A stretch of 64,000 nt of DNA from Pholis gunnellus (lineage: Eukaryota; Chordata; Actinopteri; Perciformes; Pholidae), in the NCBI GenBank assembly GCA_910591455.2, contig OU342816.1:3333476-3397475 (forward strand). The letters run 5' to 3'. Position numbers and translations under genes: made by a program. This document shows positions 17,796 to 28,737 of the stretch, one piece after another; positions within the stretch are counted from its first letter, which is position 1, and each line of letters begins with the position of its first letter. Below the pieces are notes generated by a model. It made no database searches and was not told the DNA's origin. It saw only the letters and a list, made by a program, of their open reading frames with translations.

Positions 17796-17835
17796 CTGGA
17801 CCCTGATGAAGACCTGTGTCGGTCGCAACATGTTT
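17796..17835 (+). repeat. CTGATGA...GGTC motif, possible decayed hammerhead core or repeat end
   Basis: CTGATGA (17803-17809) is followed by a GACC/GGTC stem (17811-17814 with 17821-17824, loop TGTGTC) and then GCAAC. The layout matches the CUGAUGA-stem II-GAAA core of a hammerhead ribozyme except that GAAA reads GCAA. The same phrase also occurs in common retroelement-derived repeats, so this is only a candidate. Confidence 0.25.
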
Positions 17836-18042
17836 ATTTTACACTTTTTTGAGACCATATTTCACCCTCGCAGTGAGCCCTTCAAAAGATGAAATAAGCG
17901 CAGTACACCTGAAGGATCCAACGAGCACCTTTATGCGATTACCACAAAGACCCAACAGCACTTTTCCTCCATTGTCTTCACACACTTCACGTATAAATCC
18001 AGGTCGACTCTTATCAGAGTCCTGCCTGCTCATTTTTTCAAC

Positions 18043-18114
18043 AGTATTTCTCATGCTAACAATATTTCTCATGCTAACAGTATTTCTCATGCTAACAGTA
18101 TTTCTCATGCTAAC
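18043..18114. repeat. 18-bp tandem repeat, 4 copies
   Basis: Four consecutive 18-base units (AGTATTTCTCATGCTAAC; the second starts AATA). Because 18 is divisible by 3, both strands stay open through it, which explains the overlapping 106- and 97-codon frames here. Confidence 0.95.
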
Positions 18115-20319
18115 ACGGTTCAAAAAAGTCATTTGAAATCTCCCACAGTTCTATTGTTTCAGCTAATATGAATTAAAGGATATCTTCAGATGTTTTACTC
18201 CTAAAACAATGCTTAAATGTGGTAAGTTGATTGAATTGGTTGCTCACACTTCATACTGGCCATAAACAGATCCATTCTCTGCTGTAAGGAATAAAGCACA
18301 AAATATACAGTCCTCGTTCCGTGCAAAAACGCTGACTAAAGGTCAGCCGAAAGTGCAAGGATTCAGCACTCTGAGACACACAAATCATGATTTTTGTATT
18401 GTGATTTAGTACCGTATTAAAGACAGACTTGAAAAATCTGAGCTCATCCTTTAGTGCAGCCCATTTCTCTCTAAAGCAATAAAGCTCAATTATGCATCTG
18501 CAAACATAAATGATTGCAAGTGTGTGAAACTGCGTTAAAGCCACTGCAGCATGTGTAGAATGTGGTGCGCATTTCGTAATGCACACTGCTGTTTTCATGT
18601 GTTAGTCTGATTTGGGTTTTTGGATTGTTCAGTTTTTCTTTTATGAACAAAAAAAGTATATAATCTTAACAATTTACACAAAGGGGCTTTAATAGATTGA
18701 AATCAAAAGGGTTATTCTTCAGCTTCTAAAACCAAATGATATTGCTGATACAAGACGGCTTTCCATTAAGATTACTTTTAAAATAGCTGTTGTAGAGCAC
18801 TCAACCGGCTTGATGGGCGGGGTGCATTCCATATATTGGCACCCTCTATGGTTTGGTTTGAGGCCCTTTATTGCATATCAAACCCCCTCTCGCTCTCCCC
18901 TAACATTTCCTGTTTGTATCTACGTATCTACCCCAAATGGAGGTCAAATGGGGGTAAAACGCCCCCCAAAACATCCGATATAAAGACCTCACATTTGTGT
19001 GTTGACATACTGTATATACTCCACCGATGGTTCAATTCAGCTGGAAGCCTTATGAAGCACGGTCTGCAGCATGTGCTGCCTTTTTAACGTATTCAATCGT
19101 TTTTTTATTGACGTACAAAATATATAAAACATGTAAAAGCCATTTGAAGCCGACTGTATGACCCCATGAGACTTGCCCCGGAGCAGCAACATGATCACAT
19201 TAACAGAGCCCATTTTACAATGACGGCTAATATTGAAAATTGACAGACAAAAAATAGAGCTGAAAAACACACTCAAACAGGCTCATACTGGCAGGTTATC
19301 GTAGACCCACTAATCACAGGTGAAGCACAGGAGGAAATGTGGGAACTGAATACTCAGCGGTACGTCGCTTTTGTGTCCATCAGTTAAATTAACCTTTCTA
19401 CATGGTAGCTAACATCAGCCAGAATTTAGCAGCCACTTGAATCCTGCAATCCGGTGAGTGTGAAAAGATGGTTCCATTCCATTATTGCAATGGCCAACAG
19501 ACAAACACACCCACTCATACATCTCACTACGATGGTCCAATTAAAGTAATGCTCTCTGGCATAATATGCTTCCCCTACTCTCGTGCAAAATTAAACAATA
19601 AAACAAGAATAATGTTTTTGCCCAATACAAACAAATCTCTCGCTTGGCTGTAAACCGCCTCAGCTCGGCCAAGTACTTGTTGACTGCCAGTGAATCTGTA
19701 GCTTGAAGGCCGACGTAAACATAAAACTTGAAAGAAAGAACCCACCGGCTTGTAACATTTACAGGCCGCTACCCTGGATCAAAGAAAAGAACACATTCGT
19801 GAACAGATGCAGCCTTTGCCCGGCCAAAGTGCCACGTTTTTTACTGCGAGCCTGCAGGACTGAACTTTCACTTAACCCTCAGAGGTGATTGGGAAAGTCA
19901 TCGCCGGCCTTCTTTAAGATGTCATAACGTTGATTTGGTTTGTACTGACCTTGGAAATAGTATCTTTCTTCCACTCTTGTACTGTGTAGACTTTTATTTT
20001 TGAATGATTACATCTCTGAAAAAGCCTGAAAGCCTGGGTCCAGGTTTATTTCCTTTCAGCTGTATTCAATATTACCAAACACTTAAGCCTTAGATTTAAG
20101 AGGGATGTGTTTACTGGAAGCAGAAATGGCCGTGACCTCTTTACGGCTCATAAAACACGGTGGTGGCACGTGTTGACATTTCGTGTCAGCACCAGCAAAA
20201 CAATACCAACGTAAAATAAGCGTAATTTGACATGGTGGACACACAAATTAAATGCATCGACGTGAACATGCAACGATAAGAGCTAGTGCCGTAGTTTAAA
20301 GAGTGAGAAAGAAAGACTG
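18115..20319. other. Non-coding, nothing recognised
   Basis: No exon or named repeat was identified. Confidence 0.45.
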
Positions 20320-20480
20320 CGTATGGTGGGCAGGAGGGGAGGTCGATGAGTCAAACCATCAGGACTTTCAACCAGAAGACCGGTGTTCGAGACCTGTGTT
20401 CATGGACCAAAGTGTTTTTGAGTTATTTTGAAGTTACGTTAGTAATGTCCTTTACGCTCTTAAGTAATTGTTCACATTGT
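20320..20480 (+). repeat. Copy of tRNA-Glu-like dispersed repeat family, best B box
   Basis: AGGACTTTCAACCAGAAGAC is followed by CGGTGTTCGAGACC. The first block mirrors the anticodon arm of tRNA-Glu (TTC in the loop, CCAG 3' stem) and the second fits the B-box consensus GGTTCGANNCC. Downstream is the shared 'caaagtgtttttgagtta' tail, also seen near 63890. There is no intact acceptor stem, so it is not a working tRNA gene. Confidence 0.5.
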
Positions 20481-20849
20481 GTGCCCACCACCGCGTAATG
20501 CCCCGTTTAGACCATTGTTGTCATTTTACGTATTTCTGTGAAGAACACGTTGACTGCAAGACAATCGGAGACAAGCTAACAGACTTCAAACGTAAGTGTC
20601 CTTATAGACAGAAGATATCAGAATAATGACATAGGCCTTCCTGTAATACACCACATATTGAAAATAATGACGAACCAAAAATTAGTTGACAAACCTCCCC
20701 GACAAATAATAAACATCCAAAATGTCAAAGCTCGTTTTGTAGAAGCAGCTTTTAATGACTCATATTTATCTTTATTGTTAGGAGCAACCTAAAGTAACGG
20801 GAGCAAACAATGAAGTCAGATGACATAGTATTAAAAAAAGACAAAGCCG

Positions 20850-21060
20850 TGTAGCGAGTAGGTCAGGTTGGATGGATGAGTTTGACCTGAGACTCTGCAG
20901 TTCCCGTGTGAAACCAAATGTTAACGAGTTAAGGTATTTTAACTTGTGAAACTTATGTTTACCTGCGTATGTATTTTAAGTTACGTAACACACTTATTCT
21001 AACCCAAACCATGATTTACATGCATATTAACTACGTCTTTAAAACTTCTATCGTTATCGT
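20850..21060 (+). repeat. Diverged partial copy of the same tRNA-Glu-like repeat family
   Basis: GACTCTGCAGTTCCCGTGTG and then AAACCAAATG match the copy at 63830-63865 (GACTGCAGTTCGTGTCCCGT, GAAACTAAAG) better than the others. The core is partly deleted. Confidence 0.35.
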
Positions 21061-21727
21061 TAGTTATCAGGAAGTGCATCTCTGCTGCTTCAGATTCAGT
21101 CAGGAAAAGCTCCATCGGGTCTCTTTAGAAAGTTTAGATGATCGGAGCAAACAGCCTTTGTGGTCGTATGGTTTGGAGGACTTGTTGAAACTCAATGAAT
21201 GGACTAAAACCTTCAGTGAAAAAGCTCCCTGGAGCACTCGTACAAATATATCTTTTAATTAATTTAACATAAATTGCAATTCACAGTGACCATGTCCATG
21301 TGCAGAGAACTGCACGGGGATAATAACATGTGGATATAGCGGTGAACAGTATCCATAGCAACAAGCGTCATCATGTTCCCAATAACATACTACACTACAC
21401 TACACTGCTTTATACATGTTGCAAGGTGGAAGCATGGAAGAGGAAGGGCTGCTGCGTTTGCTCACACCACAGAAGCTAGAAAGCGAAGCTATTTAAAGCT
21501 GTAGAAGTAGAATTTTAAATTCTCTGACTTTGTTGTCCAAGTGTCCAGTTGTGTGATCGTGAGTCCATCCATGGAAATAAATAATGTGGATGGAAGAAGA
21601 AGAAATAATCAATCCTTTGGATTCTTCTTGTCTTGTGGTCACTACGGCAATAGAACAATTAGCTATGGGGAGAATGTTAATGAATATGAATGGGATGGAA
21701 ATGCATCTAGCGACGTATCCCTTATAA
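21061..21727. other. Non-coding flank of the hAT insertion
   Basis: Nothing recognised. A short ACTAC/ACACT-rich run lies at 21388-21408. Confidence 0.45.
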
Positions 21728-22296
21728 CAGGGGATTCAAACTCTGTTTCCGGCCCGCCACGTCATTCTATGTGGCCCAGCGAATCCGCCAGCAAAAAAAA
21801 TAAAAAAAGTTAAATAAAAAAAAAATAATTAAAAGTTAGACTTGAGAATAAAAATATCCCTAAAGTCATAATTCTGAGATAGAAAGTCGAAGTTATGAGA
21901 TACTTAAACACAGTCATAGAAGCAGCTCTTTGGCTGCTTACTCTACATTTGACATATAAATGCATTGTGAGTACATTGAAGACACATGAAATACTTCACG
22001 TGGGATTGTGCAAACGCACCCTTGAAAGGATTTTAAGCATTGAACAAAGTTATTGTAATAACTTGTGTTTGATATTTGTCTTTGCTATTTTCTTTAAACG
22101 TTTGATCTGTGATCGAGTAATGTGGGTTTCTTAACCCTAAATTAAAAGGATTTAAGTTATAATAACATGTATTACATTTATATGACCAATATGTGAGGAG
22201 TAGTTACATTTACACAGTCTTACAGTTACAAGCGGCCCTTTGAGGGCGACCGTGATGCTGATGTGGCCCAGACTCAAGATGAGTTTGAGACCTCTG
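21728..22296. mobile_element. Non-autonomous hAT element, 569 bp, with 8-bp target-site duplication
   Basis: The left end CAGGGGATTCAAACTC and the inverted right end CAGAGGTCTCAAACTC match at 13 of 16 positions. The element is flanked by a perfect 8-bp direct repeat CCTTATAA (21720-21727 and 22297-22304). CAGGG-type ends with an 8-bp duplication define the hAT superfamily. Sub-terminal GGCCCGCC/GGCCC motifs are present. The interior carries no transposase similarity, so it would need a helper element. Confidence 0.88.
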
Positions 22297-22829
22297 CCTT
22301 ATAAGATTTGACTCATGCTGCCTTCAAATTGATGTCACGAGGTCAAATTGTATTTTACGAATGGAAAGCTGAGTACACAAAGACTTGAGATTGCACTTAC
22401 AACATTATGAATACTTATTTCAAATGGTGGCCTCATTACTATGACGGTTTACACAGGATTTCTTCTGGTTTCTTCGTATGTTGGAGTGCTGCTAATTGGC
22501 ACTTCCTTCAATGCAGCATGCCACTATAGATAAATTGCAGCGGTGTATAACAGTATAGAAGCTCCAATTGTAGTCACTAAGCAAAGAAGATAGTGGAAAG
22601 ATGTGTTCAGACCGAACCTAATGCTCTGTTTTCTCATGCTGTTGACTTTAATTTAAAATTTCCTGTCCTCTTTTTTTCAACATTATTCTTGGAAAAAATC
22701 GCATAAATGCCTTATTGGTTGAGTTCCTACTGATGTCCTTTAAGAACTGTAATACGTAGCATGTCCTGGTTCAGTGCTTTGGCTATACCAAGTGGGCTTG
22801 TTTGACGTATACAAATATATATATGTGGC
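22297..22829. other. Non-coding between hAT and LINE remnants
   Basis: Nothing recognised beyond the duplicated target site at its left edge. Confidence 0.45.
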
Positions 22830-23640
22830 AAAAAAAGGAGGGCAAAATTCCGGTTAATAGAAATGCTGAAGAACAAAAGGTAGGTTTTGAGTTGAATTTT
22901 AAATGAGCGTAGGGAAGGGGCTGATCTAACAGAGAGTGGGATATTGTTCCAAAGTCTGGGAACCTTGACCGCAAAAGGAGCAGTCGCAGGATTACTAGGT
23001 GGCCGGTGTCAAAGCAATGGAGAGCTGTAGAGATAGTGTTAGGTTCCAGTGAGCAGCCGAGCGGCAGAATTCTGCAAGTTGCAGGTGAGACATGTATGAC
23101 TGGGTATTAGAGGGAGTTGCAGCAGTCGATTATTAGACTACTTCCAGGTCTGGGTGGGATAGGAAAGGTCTTAATTTGGCTATGGATCTGAGCTGAAATA
23201 AACTAAGAGTTTAATGGATTCTGGGGGGCCAAATAGCACGGACTCATTTATTATCATTGAGCTGCAGGAAATTGAGGGCCATCCAGCATTTGATGTCCTC
23301 ACGGCCCTCCCTGAGGCAGTCGGAGGCAGGGAGTTGGGCTTCACGGGCAGGAAGAGATGGATATTATCGGCGTAGCAGTGGTAGGAGATGTTATATTTCT
23401 GCATGATACTACCAAGGAGATGGAGAAGAGAATGGGACCGAAAATGGACCCTTGTGGCAATCCACAGGAGAAATTGGCAGAACTAATTGAGAATGTTTTG
23501 TTGGCGAGATAGGAGGAGAACCGGTCTAGTGCTGTACCCTCAATGCCCAGCGCATGCTTGAAGAGGTTGAGGAGAGTGGAACACTTTTGTAAGTGGACAG
23601 TCAGGGACAGGTCATGGTGGACTTTCAGCATCGCGGATTC
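22830..23640 (-). pseudogene. L2-like LINE, reverse-transcriptase and C-terminal remnants, internally deleted
   Basis: On the minus strand, 23631-23341 reads an RT segment with FSSYLANKTFS and CGLPQGSIFGPILFS. After a frameshift, 23404-23180 continues with YHCYADNIHLFLPVKP and ESVLFGPPESIK. Near 22985-22845 a third piece reads PFAVKVPRLWNN, then SVRSAPSLRSFKIQLKTYL, the usual C-terminal block of L2/CR1-type fish LINEs. The coding between these pieces is missing, by about 200-300 residues in my estimate. The catalytic YADD is mutated to YADN. The element is dead and 5'-truncated; no 3' tail was found below 22830. Confidence 0.8.
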
Positions 23641-26600
23641 TGTACTATGAGCCGTCTTGAAACCTGAAAAGTATTTGTTACATTCGTAAGTATTTCAGGG
23701 TCGAGGTTGGGTTTTTGAGGGGGTTGAAAACAGTTTAAAGGATGAAAGAACAGAACCTGAGGACCTCAGGACTATACATAATGGTTAGGATGCTGGGATG
23801 CTGAAAAAAAGCGGGATTTTATCAGTGCATTTATCAGCTTGTCCAATTTAAAATCACTGAATATGTCTTCAACTTAAGTGAAATATGTTTCCATTTGACC
23901 TTAATGGTGCCAATGTCTTGAACTTATTGATACTATACTAGCAAAGTTGGGACATATGAGGCTAGTTAGCGCGTGGAAATGTTCGCTGAGCCAGTGAACA
24001 AAGCTCTTGCATCAGTCACTCTTTCTAACGTCACATGTTTCTTTTGCTCTATGGTTACAGTGGCTGATTGCATGTGTCTTCACAAATGCTTTACTTCAGC
24101 CAGCTTCAAACTGTTTATTTACACAATCTCAAATATTCAGACTGCAGTCTACATTCAGAGTTCCATAAACACAAAGAATTAATCCATTTTCTTGGTGATC
24201 TGGCCTAAAAAAAAAAATGTTTCCCCCCACCCATGTGTCTATCAAAATTGATTAGGCGATGTTGATTTGACATGTTGCGGTTTTACATGTACCAAATAAA
24301 CATTTGCATAAATCCAGCCTCCATATCTATGAATAATTATATACCCACAATGCAGTTTTACTGACGCAATGCAGACCCAATCGTTGCCTGTCAATTACCT
24401 CTCCACTTTTACCTATTTCTCTCTTTAGAGGCTGTAGGTTGTGATTCGCCTCTCTGCTCTCGGAGCCTCTCTGGCTCCCGGTTATCAGTCATTTATTCTC
24501 TAATCTCTCTGTCCAGGAGCAGCCTTGGTCTGGCTCCATATGGCAGAAAGTGGAGGTGGCAGCTGGCCTTTTATCACAGCACAGAACCCGGCCAGGTTAT
24601 ACACTAACACACACCAGGGAAACACACGCACACACACACACACACACGCACACAGAGACAGTGCATCAGCTCCTGCAGACCCGAGCCAGATCGCACACTG
24701 TTTGACAAACACACACACATGCAGTATAAAATGTACACGGAGATGAACATGCAGTGAAACAAAAAACAGAGGTTGTGCAGGGCAAACACAAACATTAGTG
24801 CGCACACAAATTGACCAGACAACTAGACACACACAGACACAAAACAGTCCATTAGACTGGGGTATAAACTACTGTAATCAAGATGTCAGCAGAGAGCACA
24901 CAGGGACAGAATTCTACATTTGAACCACAGAATCCTGATTTCACGCACAGTCGGTTCTGCTTTCGCATCTTCTTGCAGCTCTGTCACTGTTCGCCTCTTT
25001 CAAAGGTTTCTTTTTGCATTTTGTTGAAGAGGGTTCAGCTGTTGAGAGTCGGGTGCCTTCTGTGGTTTGAACCCTTCTGTCATTTTAAACAGCTCCACAT
25101 TGTTCATTCAAAGTGATGCGCTGCTCTTGTTGTCTCGGTGAGAAGGCTCATCCTTTTGTCAGTCCTACGCAGTTTGGATCCTACATGTGTTTTTGGGTCA
25201 CAGCGTGATTTTGAGTTTTTACCAGGAAAAATACAGCCTTACAGTTTATTTTGCTTAAAATGACCTAATAACATAATCCACCAATTAGAAGCACCTCTGC
25301 AGCTCAGTAATTAACACAAACTCATTTCCTTTTTCTGTAATCTTTGAAAAAAAAAAATGGTGTAGAAACTGACAAACAGCTGATTTACCGGCAGTCGTGT
25401 GCGGACTATATTTCTTGGCTGTGAGCAGTTGCTAGGCAACCATCGGAGGCTTCAGGAAATTGAGTTTATTGAATTGAATGGAAAAAAATCGCAATCGTGT
25501 TTTTTAGTAGACAAAAGAAAAGGGAAACAGTTTTTCCACCATTAACCTATCTAGAAAGGGTTCATACACGGCTAATAATGCTTCTTTTTGGGGTGTTTCC
25601 TGATATTCATGCTTTTCATTGATAAAGTTGACAGTTTGTTGGGACCTTGAACCTTTTTAACACTCGTGTGGATCCTGATAGTTCACGACAGCCGGTAAAA
25701 TGCCTCCACGCTGAGGCGTCTTTACGTCCTCCTGGAGGCTGACGTGAATATTTTCTCCGAGGCGTCAGCTCGTATTTATAATCAATCCACTCGTGAGTCT
25801 GGCCCGGCCACTAGCTCGGGTCCGGTCTTGTCACATTGACTGCTTTGTGTAATGGATGGGGCAGAAGCTGAATCATCCTGCGGTCTAATGTATTACCAAT
25901 TACTTGATTTCTGCCCCGCGCTCGGTTCAGATGCATTGATACAGTGAGGATGGAAAGTGAAAGCTCCCATAGTCCAGAATGTCAATAGAGCTCAGCTAGA
26001 GGCCAAACGGGCATCACTCATCTACGTAATGTGTGTGATGAGTTAGGACTGAAGACACACTGTGTAGGAGCAGCTCATTAATCAGCTCCAATAATCTACT
26101 GTAATATCAATAAGCTGATCGATGGCTGGCTTGAGCCAAACTCGATTGATACAGCAGTGAGTTTCTTATCTAATGTGCAATAATTAGGGAGTGAGTGTAT
26201 GTTTTGAGGGAAGTTCACTGTAACATGAGTACTCCACATGGGTGCTCATTTGTAACTATCAACTGTCAAAGGTGATCATTTCCAGCTATAGGTCTGTATA
26301 CCATGAAAAAAGTGGTGTAAGCTCATTTAAAGCATTAATACTTTGGAAGTGTGATGACGTAATATAAAGACAGAAAAGACCCGCACAGGTCAGAAGCGAT
26401 CGAAGTGCTTTAGTTGCCTGAACCTGAACTCACAACATTAGCTGTTATCATGTTGTTGTTGTGGTCAAATCCAATCATAGATTTCTGTTTCAGATATTAG
26501 TCATGATCGAATTGACCTTTTGCATTCATTACGTAGACCATTTTATAAAATTAAAACGGATATTAAAAGCAAGACAAAATATGAACATGCTCTCGCTTTA

Positions 26601-27772
26601 AAACACAGCATCATACAATTGGAACTTAAAAAGAAGGAAGAAAGATTATCATTGTTCAAAGCACTGCTGTCCCTCAAATGTCGCTGCACAGTTGGTAGCA
26701 TTGAAGCTCACTTTAACATACACACACAAAGGTATCAAAGTAGACACATAGATACATGTATTACCATTAGCCACACAACATAATGCATTCACACATCAGA
26801 CGTTGGAGAATATTTTAAAATAGAAGGCATTGTGGAAATGCTTCCACTGATGATATCTCTTGGTGCCGTGAGGATTCGTGTGTCTGCAGGAACCATAATG
26901 TCGCCCTATTCTGTCACTCGCGCATTAAAAAGGCACAGGAATAAGTAAAGGAGAAAACTGTATATTGTTCATTGCCAATCAATATGGAAACGATCACTTT
27001 GCTCAGCTTTCATGAGGAAAAATCGCGAGGAAAAAAGGCAGAAAGAAAGAGATGGAATGGGTAAAATATCCACCATTCATGAATTCATTTTGACCGTATC
27101 TCTCTCCGCCTGAGTGGTTCATATATCGGCTTAATGTGGTTTCATGCAGATGAGGATCTGAAGCTGTTAAATGCAAAAGAAGCTGCACGACGGCTGATAC
27201 CGTGAGAGTCATTCACCGCCTCAATCAGGAGGAGAACGAGGGTTTATGGAGAGGAAATATGTAAAGTCGGCATCTGGAGGGGAAAAAAAGAAGCAAGAAG
27301 AAATGGTGTGAAATTTTTAACAAAGTGAACTAATAAATGTCTGAGGAACTGAACGGTCGTCCAGCTGAAATCTTGAATACTTGATTTGTGATGATAATTG
27401 ATTTTCAAGTGATTTTGTTTGTTTCAAATGCACCCGTTTTGATTGATTCAAGCAGCTTGACTGTAGCTAGCAGAATCACAGCTGAACCTCAAATGTATTT
27501 TACTTTCTAAAAATGTCATCGAATCTTGTTTTCTCTCCGAGCCCGCGAGCTCATCGCTGACAGTTTCATCCGCCCACCGAGGGTTCACATCATGCGCACA
27601 ACCGCCTGTCATTTAAAAGCTCGGTTGCTCTGAATGTCCCAGTTGTTTTGTCAAAACTGTTGACAGCTGGAGAGCAAACATGTCCTCACACCTGCATTGT
27701 TAATTCAGCATCACTTTGGGTTTTAAAAATGAAGGAAAACTTCCTGAGCAGCAGTAAGAGAGCCCATGTATT
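23641..27772. other. Non-coding; short CA tract at 24627-24650, otherwise nothing recognised
   Basis: The stretch 25690-25930 is unusually GC-balanced with homeodomain-like TAAT sites and could be a conserved non-coding element, but nothing in a single sequence proves this. No exon was seen. Confidence 0.4.
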
Positions 27773-27780
27773 ATATAATA

Positions 27781-28737
27781 CAGGAGTCACTAATAGGCGG
27801 ACCGCGGTCCGGGTCCGGACCCAGACGCCGTTCTATCCGGACCTGGACCTAAAAAAACGATTTCAATTTTGACGGAGCGCTTCTATTTTAACCGGCGCAG
27901 CTTTTCTAGCCTTTACGGACTCGTTCAGCGGTCCAGGAAACACGCCGACCAATTACATGCGTTGTAAATCACATCACGTGACGCTGCTCAGCCAATCAAA
28001 TATGTGTATTCCAATAAACTTCCCGACTCGAGTTAGAGTTGCACACACGGGGGAGACGGGGGGAGAGAGACCCAACGGAAAAAGTACGTGAGTCAGAGAA
28101 GTTGTATTACACAGAGTTCTCCAAAAAGAGAAATGTGGTCAGAGAGACCCGAGTCTTTAAACAAGAATGGACGGACTCTTATATGTTCATGCTTCCTACG
28201 GGCAATTTACCAGTTAAGTCTCAGAAGTCAGGGACCGTAGCGATTATTAAAAGCAGCAATGTGACACGCCACTACGAGACAACACTAAATATACAATCTA
28301 AGAGCCAAGCGCAGTGATTCACTGCCCAACGATGATGTTAAAACAGATGAACAGAGCAGAAACAAGTGGTCTCAATAACCACAGATAAAGTCCCTGCACA
28401 CACATTTCTCTCTTTACAAGGTGAGGAGATATAATATCTTGGCTTCTTTGGGCTACATCACCTCAATAAGCATGTATTTATTATCAGATTATGTATTGTT
28501 TATAATTCATCCAGTTCAATTTGAAATAAATATTGTTTGTACATTATTCAATTCAACTTTCTTTACTTTTTTTGTCAGTTGTTGACTACGTACAGACGTT
28601 AATACAACTGCTAGGCTACTTCAATATACATGGGACTGAATGACAGCACAAGTTAGACATTTCTGTGATGTTCCACGCCTCTGCGTGAGGAAATGCTCTC
28701 TAAATCGACCTCGTTGTGTTTTAATTGAATACTCCTG
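27781..28737 (+). mobile_element. hAT element, 957 bp deletion derivative with perfect 8-bp target-site duplication
   Basis: The element starts CAGGAGTCAC and ends ATACTCCTG, with 7 bp of perfect terminal inversion. It is flanked by the 8-bp direct repeat ATATAATA (27773-27780 and 28738-28745). The sub-terminal GGACCGCGGTCCGGGTCCGG and the right-end 'tgatgttcc...taattgaatac' segment are familiar from a fish hAT family. Inside, 28039-28317 preserves the N-terminal part of a transposase (next entry). The catalytic body of the transposase is deleted. Confidence 0.9.
28039..28317 (+). pseudogene. hAT transposase N-terminal fragment with broken BED-type zinc finger
   Basis: The 92-codon frame includes KKRNVVRETRVFKQEWTDSY, FMLPTGNLPV, then KSGTVAIIKSSNVTRHYETT. 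This follows the pattern of hAT-derived proteins (W..KY.FV....PVCLIC...VA..K..N.KRHY..KH). The CLIC cysteine pair is missing between LPV and KSG, and the final His of RHYETKH has been lost, so no zinc ion could be bound. It lies wholly inside the 957-bp hAT derivative. Confidence 0.7.

Noticed and set aside
17816..18136. Overlapping 106- and 97-codon frames on opposite strands
   Set aside because: The openness comes from the 18-bp tandem repeat; there is no domain or splice context.
20358..20395. Functional tRNA-Glu gene
   Set aside because: Only anticodon-arm and B-box-like blocks are present; no matching acceptor stem or good A box.
24525..24832. Possible exon near a CCATATGG site, also considered as an SRF (CArG) site
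   Set aside because: CArG needs six A/T between CC and GG and this has four; the frames run into CA repeats.
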